This document shows positions 1-5,686 of a DNA stretch of 5,686 nucleotides, piece after piece. The notes under the pieces were generated by a model. The model searched no databases and was not told the DNA's origin. It saw only the letters and a program-made list of their open reading frames with translations. The stretch comes from Ponticaulis sp. Its GTDB lineage: Bacteria; Pseudomonadota; Alphaproteobacteria; Caulobacterales; Hyphomonadaceae. The stretch spans positions 6,364 through 12,049 of the forward strand of contig PABS01000039.1 in the NCBI GenBank assembly GCA_002699325.1. Direction: 5' to 3'. A program made the position numbers and the translations under genes. Numbering within the stretch: position 1 is the first letter of the stretch; each line of letters starts with the position of its first letter.

Positions 1-384
1 GGTGTTGAAGTGGCCAGCAGCCCGTTTCCTGGCATCAATGATTTTGGTCCGCTCGTTACGATTTCCGATTTCGGCAATAATTACGGCCTCATCCTGGGTA
101 AGGAAATTCCAGACTGGCGCGAAATGTCCCTGGCGGACTGGATGTTTGAAACAGAGATCAATGGCGAGACCGTAGGTAAGGCCACTCCGGAAGGCCTGCC
201 AGGCGGACCGGTCGAATCGGTACGTTTTCTGCTTGAGAATACGGCCCGCCGCGGCTTTCCTGTGAAGGCTGGCATGATGATTCTCACAGGGGCCGTCACT
301 GGTGTGCATGAAGCCCATGCTGGCGATACTGCAAGCGTCACGCTTAATGGTGATAAAGTCTCGCTCAAGCTCGTTGAAGCCTGA
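1..384 (+). CDS. 2-keto-4-pentenoate hydratase-like protein (FAH fold), C-terminal part
   Basis: The reading frame is open from base 1 and ends at TGA 382-384, so the gene starts outside the window and only about 127 C-terminal residues are visible. They resemble the C-terminal half of the MhpD/FAH-fold family. Visible elements are a GVEVASSPFPG segment, placed like the PAIEIVDSR region of MhpD that carries a metal-binding acid; a strand-rich DFGNNYGLILG segment; an ETEINGETVGKA hairpin; and a closing region with GFPVKAGMMILTGAVTG and HAGDTASVTLNG. Family members are cytosolic, use Mg2+ or Mn2+, and hydrate or decarboxylate 2-oxo-alkenoates from aromatic meta-cleavage or related ring catabolism. 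The GTG at 10 is internal to this frame and is not the start. The fold assignment is fairly safe; the exact substrate, and hydratase versus decarboxylase or hydrolase activity, cannot be decided. A strong hairpin follows 11 bases after the stop, so this is the last gene of its transcript. Confidence 0.85.
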   Translation, partial: GVEVASSPFPGINDFGPLVTISDFGNNYGLILGKEIPDWREMSLADWMFETEINGETVGKATPEGLPGGPVESVRFLLENTARRGFPVKAGMMILTGAVTGVHEAHAGDTASVTLNGDKVSLKLVEA

Positions 385-395
385 TCTCTAAAAGG

Positions 396-428
396 AAAAG
401 CCAGCTTCCCAGGGGCAAGCTGGCTTTT
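396..428 (+). terminator. Rho-independent terminator, probably bidirectional
   Basis: A perfect 12-bp inverted repeat (AAAAGCCAGCTT at 396-407 and AAGCTGGCTTTT at 417-428) encloses a 9-base loop. The right arm ends in four T on the + strand and the left arm gives TTTTCCTTTT on the - strand, so it can stop transcripts from both sides. It lies 11 bases after the hydratase stop and 22 bases beyond the 3' end of the broken - strand gene, the usual arrangement between convergent genes. Confidence 0.9.
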
Positions 429-449
429 GATCATCCGGTTAACTCGCCT

Positions 450-835
450 CTAGAAGTAGTCGAGCGCCTGATAGGAAACGCTGGAGAAACTTGCTGAGCC
501 GGTTCCCGCTGTATATATGCCCGGTCTCAGGCTGAGAAAGCCGTATGCCACATTGTGGTGATAGCCAGACACTTCCATCTGAACTTCCATTTTCAGCCAT
601 TCCTCATCCGGATGCAAAGCTTGGGTGAGTTTTCGGGATCTCATTGACCGTATTCCATGCCGTGCGGTGAAACAAAAGCCCTGCAGCATTAAAGGCGAGA
701 CCGGCATAGAGCGTGCTGTCATAGACGGCGCGAAAGCCTGTGCGGCTAGCGGACTCATGTTCAATGACAGTTTCCACTGTGTGCGGGGGCCTCAAGCAAT
801 GAAGCAGAGAGGCCTGGAATTTCGTAGATACTCAC
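450..835 (-). pseudogene. Small unrecognised gene with two frame breaks (pseudogene or sequencing errors)
   Basis: Three consecutive protein-like segments lie in three frames of the - strand. The first begins at GTG 835 and reads MSIYEIPGLSASLLEAP. The second covers roughly 788-634, with TVETVIEHESASRTGF and LYAGLAFNAAGLLFHR. The third covers roughly 629-450, with HPDEEWLKMEVQMEVSG and SASFSSVSYQALDYF, ending at TAG 452-450. Removing one base from the five-C run (+ strand G 785-789) and one from the four-A run (+ strand T 630-633) joins all three into one protein of about 127 residues with normal composition, while continuing any one frame gives stops or Met/Arg-rich shadow sequence. I do not recognise the family; there is no signal peptide, membrane segment or obvious catalytic motif. 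The GTG start is weakly supported because no good Shine-Dalgarno precedes it. The receptor terminator at 877-910 separates it from the gene upstream. Two length errors in homopolymers fit either sequencing error or real decay. Confidence 0.55.
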
Positions 836-876
836 CGCTCGTGCTCAGCCTAAGTGTGCTGGCGGAAACCCTCATG

Positions 877-910
877 AAAAAAGCCCGGCACGACTGGGGC
901 GTGCCGGGCT
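877..910 (-). terminator. Rho-independent terminator of the TonB-dependent receptor gene
   Basis: A perfect 11-bp GC-rich stem (AGCCCGGCACG at 882-892 pairing with CGTGCCGGGCT at 900-910) has a 7-base loop. On the - strand the stem is followed directly by a run of six T (882-877). It lies 50 bases downstream of the receptor stop codon and is a canonical intrinsic terminator in that direction. Confidence 0.93.
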
Positions 911-959
911 CTACAGTGTCCATCCGCAGTTCGAATGGAGGACGGGGAGTCAAATCCGG

Positions 960-3734
960 TTAGTACTTGAACCGGGCACCGACCAGAAACTCAGTTCCTG
1001 TATGGTGGTAAACATTGACCAGATTGGCCGTATCGAAGATCTGCGTTTCATACTCATCAGTGAGGTTGATTGCCTCAAAGGTCAGATCGATCTGATCATT
1101 CAGCTGGTAGCTCGACGCGAAGTCGAGGTTGAAGCTGGAGTCGACACCACGCTCATCACGGCCACTACTATTGGCGCGGTTTGTGACGTAGGCGTCGCGA
1201 TAGGCCGCTGACAGACGTGCCGAGAACCGGTCATTCTCATAATAGACTGTGGCGTTATAGGCATTCGGCGAGAAGCCGAGAATGTCATCAGAGTCGACAT
1301 AGGTATAGTTGCCCTGGAAGCCGAAGTCAGACCAGAAGCCTGGCAGGAAGGTGAAAGGCTGCTGGTAGGCAAGTTCGAAGCCCTGAATGCTGCCTGGGCC
1401 ACCGTTTGAAGTCTGACGCACTTCAATAGTCGGGTCACCGCCGGCCTGAAGCAGGTTGTAGAGCGGGCTCGATGCTGGCGGCAGACTGTTTGGAAGACCT
1501 GTCTGGCTGTAAGGCGTCGCACTGGAGATCGTGGAGTTGAAGAAGTTGTCCACGTCTTTGTAGAACACGCTGAATGCCAGCAGCGCTTCGTCATCGAAAT
1601 ACCATTCCAGAGACGCGTCATAAGTTGTCGCACGGAATGGATCGAGGCCAGGATTACCCGCATTGTATGAGAATGGAGGGCCGTTGAAGCTGTCCAGAGA
1701 GCCACCCGGGTTCAGATTGCCAAGAGCTGGGCGTGCCATGACTTTTGCAACGCTGGTCCGGAGCAGCAGATCTTGCTGCAATTCCCAGGTCAGGTTCAAC
1801 GCTGGAAGCGTGTCTTCATAGCTGCGTTCGATGGTGACTTCTGTACCGCTGACAATGCCCGTCGATGTGACGTCTGTTTCGACATAGCGAACACCCACAT
1901 CACCGCGAACCGGAATGGCACCAACCATGAAGTCGAAATCAGCCTGAACGAAGACACCAGTGTCTTCTTCCTGAACCGAACGATTGTCGCCTGCATTGAT
2001 GGTTGCCGCGATGCTGTCGATATTGATCAGGTCACGAGCGGCCTGAACATTCGGAACAATCCAGCTTGTGTCGATGCCGCCTGGGGCATCAAGACCATTA
2101 CCAAAACCGTTCAGAAGATTGTACAGATCGCCGCTGATTGGCAGGCCAGTGGCGCCGGCTGGGCAGGTGACATCTGGGAGGTCGCAAACAAGCGATCCGA
2201 ATGTGGACTCACGGCGAGAGCCGGTGGTTGAGAAGTCAAACTTCTTGAAGCTGACGCCACCAGACAGGGTGACATTGTTATTCCAGTCATAATCCAGCGA
2301 GCCGGAGATGACGTCGAATGTGTTGGTCACTGTGCTTGGGCGGTCACGGAATTCAGTGAAAGCAAACTGGCTTGGGTCTGTGACGTCCAGTGAACCGAAG
2401 TCGATGAAGGCCGCATTGGCGTTCTGACTGAAGTCATACTCATAGCCGGTTACTTCCCCGACGGCATCAAAGAAGATGGTGTTCTGAATCGGGTTGTCGA
2501 AATCAGACTCGACCGTACCAGCTGTAAAGTTGCCGCGCAGAGTATCCGTGAAATCGTGATCCACGGAGAGCGTCAGCTGTTGGAACTCAGTTGTGAGTTC
2601 GTCATAACGACCTTCTGAACGGATCGGGTGCGTGCCGTTCGGGTTCGGGCTGATGGTGAAGCTACCGGATTCAATCGTGTTATTGGATGGATTGATGGTA
2701 TAGCTATCAACGTCGATGCGACCTTCCTGGCTGCGGAAAAAGACTTCAAGGAAGTTTTCTTCGCGCGTTGCTTCGAGCTTGGAATAGAGACCATCAATCG
2801 ACACTGTGGTCGAATTCGTAGGGCGGAACTGAACGCTACCTGTCACGCCGAGACGCTCTTGCTCGTTGGTCAGACGGCCATAGCGTGGGATACGCGGGTG
2901 ATAGACGCCGGAATTGGTATCAACTGCCGAGCAATCAGGACCAGCCGGACATGCCGCTCCATTTACAGAACGGAAATTGGCATCCTGCCAACGAACTGTG
3001 GAGAAGCCTTCCTCAAGGATGGTACGATCCGAGAATGCTGCCGACACAAGGACGCCGAAATTCCGGGCGTCGTTCTGGTAGGACATGAGGCCTGCATAGC
3101 GAGGGCTGAATTCCTCAGACACGTCGTTATAGCCAAACTGCGCCGAACCGGCGGCCGTAAAGCCTGGATCATAGTCAAATGGCTGAGCTGTTTTGAGGTC
3201 AACTGTTGCGCCGAGCGACCCCTCATCCATGCTGGCAGAGGTGGTCTTGGTGACAACAATTTCGTTGAAGAGATCAGACGCAAATGTGTTGAAGTCGAAT
3301 GCGCGATCACGGTTCGTGCCGCCCGACGCATCCGAACCACCAGATGTCGCCAGAGCTTCCATGCCGTTGATGCGAACACGTGTGAAGGTGGAACCAAGGC
3401 CGCGAACTGTGATCTGACGACCTTCACCAGCAACACGGCTGATGGACACGCCAGGAATACGCTGTAGCGACTCAGCAAGGTTAAGGTCCGGGAAAGCCGC
3501 AATGTCTTCTGCAACGATCGCGTCGACGACGCCTGATGCGTTCTGTTTCACATCAAGAGCTTCGGCCAGCGAACCGCGGAAACCGGTTACCACGACGACA
3601 TCCTGACGAGATTCTGCTTCGACTTCCTGAGTTTCGCCTTCCTGAGCTTCGGTTTGAGCAATTGCGGGACTGCTAAGTGCCATTGCTGCCACCGAAACAC
3701 CCGCAAGTATGCTGTAATGGAACTTGGATTTCAT
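960..3734 (-). CDS. TonB-dependent outer-membrane receptor (Xanthomonas/Caulobacter type)
   Basis: The protein has 924 residues, usual for this family. I chose ATG 3734-3732 because GGGAGGAAA sits just upstream and a signal peptide begins at once: charged MKSK, a hydrophobic stretch 8-20, then SPAIA|Q with cleavage expected near 26/27. An acidic spacer leads to a TonB box-like DVVVVTG (45-51). The plug domain follows, about 60-180, with FPDLNLAESLQRIPGVSISR (81-100) and VRGLG (110-114). The rest forms the 22-strand beta-barrel, ending GARFKY with the terminal aromatic residue needed for BamA-dependent insertion. Four cysteines, C262/C268 and C517/C524, form two short-range pairs. The family uses TonB-ExbBD energy to import scarce large solutes; characterised Caulobacter and Xanthomonas members take up maltodextrins, chitin oligomers or plant-derived sugars. 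No inner-membrane transporter or sugar hydrolase lies nearby, so the substrate is unknown. It is a single-gene transcript closed by the terminator at 877-910. An operator-like palindrome upstream suggests repression control. Confidence 0.95.
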   Translation of the reverse strand: MKSKFHYSILAGVSVAAMALSSPAIAQTEAQEGETQEVEAESRQDVVVVTGFRGSLAEALDVKQNASGVVDAIVAEDIAAFPDLNLAESLQRIPGVSISRVAGEGRQITVRGLGSTFTRVRINGMEALATSGGSDASGGTNRDRAFDFNTFASDLFNEIVVTKTTSASMDEGSLGATVDLKTAQPFDYDPGFTAAGSAQFGYNDVSEEFSPRYAGLMSYQNDARNFGVLVSAAFSDRTILEEGFSTVRWQDANFRSVNGAACPAGPDCSAVDTNSGVYHPRIPRYGRLTNEQERLGVTGSVQFRPTNSTTVSIDGLYSKLEATREENFLEVFFRSQEGRIDVDSYTINPSNNTIESGSFTISPNPNGTHPIRSEGRYDELTTEFQQLTLSVDHDFTDTLRGNFTAGTVESDFDNPIQNTIFFDAVGEVTGYEYDFSQNANAAFIDFGSLDVTDPSQFAFTEFRDRPSTVTNTFDVISGSLDYDWNNNVTLSGGVSFKKFDFSTTGSRRESTFGSLVCDLPDVTCPAGATGLPISGDLYNLLNGFGNGLDAPGGIDTSWIVPNVQAARDLINIDSIAATINAGDNRSVQEEDTGVFVQADFDFMVGAIPVRGDVGVRYVETDVTSTGIVSGTEVTIERSYEDTLPALNLTWELQQDLLLRTSVAKVMARPALGNLNPGGSLDSFNGPPFSYNAGNPGLDPFRATTYDASLEWYFDDEALLAFSVFYKDVDNFFNSTISSATPYSQTGLPNSLPPASSPLYNLLQAGGDPTIEVRQTSNGGPGSIQGFELAYQQPFTFLPGFWSDFGFQGNYTYVDSDDILGFSPNAYNATVYYENDRFSARLSAAYRDAYVTNRANSSGRDERGVDSSFNLDFASSYQLNDQIDLTFEAINLTDEYETQIFDTANLVNVYHHTGTEFLVGARFKY

Positions 3735-3737
3735 AAC

Positions 3738-3746
3738 TTTCCTCCC
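3738..3746 (-). promoter_or_regulatory. Ribosome binding site that fixes the receptor start
   Basis: The - strand reads GGGAGGAAAGTT before ATG 3734, with GGAGG six bases from the start codon. An in-frame ATG 13 codons upstream (3773-3771) has no such site and would put extra residues before the signal peptide, so the downstream ATG is preferred. Confidence 0.9.
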
Positions 3747-3758
3747 AACAACCCGGAT

Positions 3759-3772
3759 TGACACCGGTGTCA
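3759..3772. promoter_or_regulatory. Perfect 14-bp palindrome, candidate repressor operator for the receptor gene
   Basis: TGACACCGGTGTCA is its own reverse complement over all 14 bases. It lies 24 bases upstream of the receptor start codon and 12 bases upstream of the Shine-Dalgarno, where a bound repressor would block initiation or early elongation. A perfect palindrome centred on CG and about this long is typical of LacI-family operators, and several TonB-dependent receptor genes of Caulobacter and Xanthomonas are controlled by LacI-type sugar regulators. No regulator gene is in the window, so the protein that binds is inferred. Confidence 0.55.
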
Positions 3773-3773
3773 T

Positions 3774-4052
3774 GAACTTCCGCTATCACGAAGATTTTGA
3801 CTCTTCAAGTTTGCGTTCGGACTTTTTCGGGAAAATGAATTTCCGCCGCTTCGCTGAGTTACGCGGGGTCATCTTTGCGGAGATCTGGCGAGAATTAAAT
3901 TAAAAACCAATAAATACAGATGATTGAGGGGTGGCGTTGGTTTCTCTCACTTTGTTGTGCGCGCAAAAAACGTCGATTGAAGATTATGTAAAATCGTGTC
4001 CCGCGTGGCCATGGGAACACACCAGACGCACGCGGGAGTCACCGAAGTTTCA
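3774..4052. other. Intergenic region: receptor leader and promoter zone
   Basis: This 279-bp gap separates two genes on the - strand. It contains an AT-rich tract at about 3892-3920, a likely place for the receptor promoter although I see no convincing -35/-10 pair. It also contains an 8-bp palindrome TGCGCGCA (3958-3965), an inverted repeat at 3999-4037, and a 22-codon + strand reading frame (3835-3903) of doubtful meaning. No RNA gene or mobile element is visible. Confidence 0.5.
3999..4037 (-). terminator. Inverted repeat, possible terminator of the lactate monooxygenase-like gene
   Basis: TCCCGCGTG (3999-4007) and CACGCGGGA (4029-4037) form a perfect 9-bp GC-rich stem with a 21-base loop, starting 15 bases after the stop codon of the gene on the - strand. 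Only a short T stretch (ACACGATTTTAC) follows it in that direction, so it is a weak terminator candidate. It could instead stabilise the 3' end or bind a regulator of the receptor gene. Confidence 0.45.
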
Positions 4053-5225
4053 TCAGATGCTCTTCCGGTGAACCGGGCGAATGTCACTCTTCTGCAAGTC
4101 TGCGATGGTTGGAAAGCCGTCCACAGCCATTAGCAGATCGAATTCTGCCAACATGCATCGCAGCACATGAACGATCCCCTCAATGCCGCCAAGCGCAAGG
4201 CCATATGCGTAGGGCCGCCCTATGCCGACCGCACGCGCCCCCATCGCGATGGCTTTCCCGATATCTGAGCCTGAGCGGATACCCGAATCGAACAGCACTG
4301 GCGTATCGCCTGATGCCTTTACGACATCCGGCAGCATATCAACCGCAGCAAGACCGCCATTTGCCTGACGGCCGCCATGATTTGAGCAATAGACAGCATC
4401 CACGCCCTCATCGACGGCTTTTCGTGCATCATCGGCATGACAAATACCCTTCAGCACGATTGGCAGATCGGTGATTGAGCGCAGCCATGCGACGTCCTCC
4501 CAGGTGACGTTTTTACCAAACAGGCTCGCCCAGAGCCGGACTGCGCCGGCGGGGTCGTCTTCTACGGGCTTCTCCAGAAGACTCTTAAAGACCGGATCAG
4601 AGAAGTAATTTTCCAGCACATGGCCGCGAAGCTGTGGGAAGTTCGCTGTATTCAGGTCGCGAGGGCGCCAGCCTGTTAGCCAGGTGTCCAAAGTCACGAC
4701 GATTGCTTTGAAGCCAGCTTTCTCCGCGCGGCGCACCAAACTTTCAGCGAGATCCCGATTGCGAGGGGTGTAGAGCTGAAAATATCCAGTGCCTTTGCCC
4801 AAAGCTTCGCCCACTGTTTCAATCGGGTCATTGGAGAGGGTCGATGCCATAACCGGTACGCCCGTGATCTCGGCGGCCAGTGCTGAAGCAATATCGCCAT
4901 GACCATCCTGTGCGCACATGCCGATAACGCCGATCGGACTCATAAAGATGGGGGTTGGAAGCGTCTCGCCGAACAATTCGATGGAGAGGTCGCGTTTGGT
5001 GCAATCGACCAGCATTCGGGGAACAATACCCCAATCATGAAAGGCTGAAACATTCCTGTCCTGGGTGAACTCATCGCCGCAACCGCCCTGGATATAGCTC
5101 AACAGATCGGGAGACATGGCCGCTTCCGCGCGCGCTTCGAGAGTTTTGGCGTCCACTGGCCATTTCGGGCGAACGCCCTTTAACCCACCAAAATAGATCT
5201 CGTGTTGAAAATCTCCGTAGTGCAC
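4053..5225 (-). CDS. FMN-dependent 2-hydroxyacid oxidase, lactate 2-monooxygenase type
   Basis: The 390-residue protein matches the lactate 2-monooxygenase branch of the glycolate oxidase/L-lactate dehydrogenase superfamily along its whole length. Mycobacterial lactate monooxygenase converts L-lactate and O2 to acetate, CO2 and water in the cytosol with FMN. Visible residues expected of the active site are Y44 (SYIQGG), the SPIGVIG loop with G99, Y152 (QLYTP), D180 (VTLDTW), R187 (GWRPRD), K259 (VLKGI), H283 and R286 (SNHGGRQ), and the FMN phosphate site FDSGIRSG (312-319) and GIGRP (334-338). The long 'loop 4' insertion typical of this branch spans roughly 190-237. By my recollection of the mycobacterial numbering, the catalytic His is seven residues earlier here, so this loop is somewhat shorter. 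The GTG start is supported by GAGGGAGA five bases upstream and by the family-typical N-terminus (YGDFQHEIY). The gene is divergent from the acyl-CoA dehydrogenase. The substrate could be another 2-hydroxyacid. Confidence 0.9.
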   Translation of the reverse strand: MHYGDFQHEIYFGGLKGVRPKWPVDAKTLEARAEAAMSPDLLSYIQGGCGDEFTQDRNVSAFHDWGIVPRMLVDCTKRDLSIELFGETLPTPIFMSPIGVIGMCAQDGHGDIASALAAEITGVPVMASTLSNDPIETVGEALGKGTGYFQLYTPRNRDLAESLVRRAEKAGFKAIVVTLDTWLTGWRPRDLNTANFPQLRGHVLENYFSDPVFKSLLEKPVEDDPAGAVRLWASLFGKNVTWEDVAWLRSITDLPIVLKGICHADDARKAVDEGVDAVYCSNHGGRQANGGLAAVDMLPDVVKASGDTPVLFDSGIRSGSDIGKAIAMGARAVGIGRPYAYGLALGGIEGIVHVLRCMLAEFDLLMAVDGFPTIADLQKSDIRPVHRKSI

Positions 5226-5230
5226 GCGGC

Positions 5231-5238
5231 TCTCCCTC
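5231..5238 (-). promoter_or_regulatory. Ribosome binding site supporting a GTG start
   Basis: The - strand reads GAGGGAGA followed by GCCGC and then GTG 5225-5223. This good match at a normal distance decides the non-ATG start of the flavoenzyme gene. No in-frame ATG with a comparable site is nearby. Confidence 0.8.
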
Positions 5239-5371
5239 GTATTTATTTGGGCCAGTCTATCTCCTCATTTGAAGAGCGAAAGCATACAAAGAAAAAAGAC
5301 AGGCCCGCACGCCGGAAAGCTTCAGTTATTGGGGCGCGTATCGCCTCGAAGCAACGCAATGAGATTGGGGC

Positions 5372-5400
5372 TTTCCTGCCGTAGGGGGAGGTCGGATAAT
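5372..5400 (+). promoter_or_regulatory. Weak candidate promoter for the acyl-CoA dehydrogenase gene
   Basis: GATAAT (5395-5400) resembles a -10 hexamer and lies 17 bases after a poor -35 candidate, TTTCCT (5372-5377). It sits in the 228-bp spacer between divergent genes, about 50 bases before the start codon. Only the -10 is good, so this is tentative. I see no convincing promoter for the opposite, flavoenzyme gene in the same spacer. Confidence 0.25.
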
Positions 5401-5411
5401 CTTTCCGAAGA

Positions 5412-5427
5412 CGGTCAGATAAGACCG
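5412..5427 (+). other. Small hairpin in the leader of the acyl-CoA dehydrogenase gene
   Basis: CGGTC (5412-5416) and GACCG (5423-5427) pair around AGATAA. The 5-bp stem lies 15 bases before the Shine-Dalgarno. It is short enough to be chance, and might be an operator half-site pair or a leader hairpin. Confidence 0.25.
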
Positions 5428-5442
5428 CGAAATAATATGTCT

Positions 5443-5448
5443 GGGAGG
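5443..5448 (+). promoter_or_regulatory. Ribosome binding site of the acyl-CoA dehydrogenase gene
   Basis: GGGAGG lies five bases before ATG 5454 and fixes this start. Confidence 0.85.
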
Positions 5449-5453
5449 ACGGC

Positions 5454-5686
5454 ATGCTCGATCTGTCAAAGCGCACAGCTTATAATCAGGATCACGATCT
5501 CTTCCGGGAGCAGATCCGCAAGTTCATTGAGCGGAATCTTCTGCCCAATGTCGATCGCTGGGAGAAGGCCGGCATTGTCGATCGCCAATTTTTTCTCAAA
5601 TGCGGCGAAGCTGGCATGCTTTGCCCGACCGTGCCGGAAGCCTATGGCGGCATGGGGCTCGATTTTGGGTTTAATTCGGTCGTGAA
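5454..5686 (+). CDS. Acyl-CoA dehydrogenase, N-terminal part (runs off the window)
   Basis: An open frame begins at ATG 5454 and continues without a stop to the window edge, giving 77 complete codons of a protein usually about 380 residues long. The visible part is the N-terminal all-alpha domain. It opens with a helix around residues 12-30 (HDLFREQIRKFIERNLLP), followed by WEKAGIVDRQFFLKCGEAGM and the family hallmark VPEAYGGMGLDF (60-71). Members use FAD to insert an alpha,beta double bond into acyl-CoA esters in fatty-acid or branched-chain acid catabolism and pass electrons to ETF. The catalytic glutamate and FAD contacts lie outside the window, so chain-length specificity cannot be judged. 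It is divergently transcribed from the lactate monooxygenase-like gene across 228 bp, which allows shared regulation but does not prove it. The Shine-Dalgarno GGGAGG supports the start. Confidence 0.9.
   Translation, partial: MLDLSKRTAYNQDHDLFREQIRKFIERNLLPNVDRWEKAGIVDRQFFLKCGEAGMLCPTVPEAYGGMGLDFGFNSVV

Noticed and set aside
81..434. A 117-codon - strand frame opposite the hydratase gene
   Set aside because: It is antisense to the hydratase and runs through the terminator hairpin; it has no recognisable motif or good ribosome binding site.
625..963. A 112-codon + strand frame opposite the broken gene
   Set aside because: It runs through the receptor terminator and into the receptor stop codon, has no ribosome binding site, and its composition is shadow-like compared with the - strand segments.
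1100..1705. A 201-codon open frame on the - strand inside the receptor gene
   Set aside because: It overlaps the receptor barrel in another frame of the same strand and has a Ser/Arg/Thr-rich, motif-free composition.
2628..3467. A 279-codon open frame on the + strand across the receptor gene
   Set aside because: It lies wholly antisense to a confidently identified receptor gene. Its product is rich in Arg, Cys and Ile with no recognisable domain, as expected of a shadow frame.
3735..3773. A 13-codon N-terminal extension of the receptor
   Set aside because: It would translate the operator-like palindrome and the Shine-Dalgarno and push the signal peptide inward; the internal ATG at 3734 is far better supported.
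3958..3965. The palindrome TGCGCGCA as a second operator
   Set aside because: Eight bases of alternating GC are easily chance, and the flanks do not extend the symmetry cleanly.
5269..5685. A 138-codon + strand frame overlapping the start of the acyl-CoA dehydrogenase gene
   Set aside because: The overlapping frame starting at ATG 5454 has a good Shine-Dalgarno and the family hallmark PEAYGGMG; the other frame is Arg/Ser-rich without motifs.
1..5686. A new multigene system, mobile element, CRISPR array or RNA gene
   Set aside because: I saw no transposase, integrase, long terminal repeats, regularly spaced repeats, tRNA or rRNA sequence. The genes are single, familiar metabolic or transport genes separated by terminators.

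Overview
The window reads as an ordinary chromosomal segment of a Gram-negative alphaproteobacterium. The main clue is a large outer-membrane TonB-dependent receptor of the Xanthomonas/Caulobacter type, a family abundant in Caulobacterales, Hyphomonadaceae and Sphingomonadales. The moderate GC content and the catabolic neighbours (FAH-fold hydratase, FMN 2-hydroxyacid oxidase, acyl-CoA dehydrogenase) fit a marine or freshwater heterotroph. The lineage is an inference from protein style, since no marker gene is present.

Layout, left to right. Bases 1-384 (+) hold the C-terminal part of a 2-keto-4-pentenoate hydratase-like protein, followed by a strong hairpin terminator at 396-428. Bases 450-835 (-) hold a small unrecognised gene whose reading frame is broken twice, each time at a homopolymer run. 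A textbook terminator at 877-910 (-) ends the TonB-dependent receptor gene, 960-3734 (-). That gene has a clear Shine-Dalgarno sequence, a signal peptide, and a perfect 14-bp palindrome just upstream that looks like a repressor operator. The 279-bp gap at 3774-4052 holds the receptor's leader and promoter region and an inverted repeat that may terminate the next gene. Bases 4053-5225 (-) encode a lactate 2-monooxygenase-like flavoenzyme. A 228-bp divergent spacer follows, and an acyl-CoA dehydrogenase gene starts at 5454 (+) and runs off the right edge.

The three enzymes suggest acid and acyl-CoA catabolism, but terminators and divergent promoters split them into separate transcription units, so no shared pathway can be claimed. 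The receptor probably imports a scarce nutrient, perhaps a sugar oligomer given the LacI-like operator, but its substrate cannot be read from the sequence. I found no mobile element, CRISPR array, RNA gene or clearly new multigene system. The points most worth checking are the operator palindrome, the doubly frameshifted small gene, and the monooxygenase-type glycine in the flavoenzyme.
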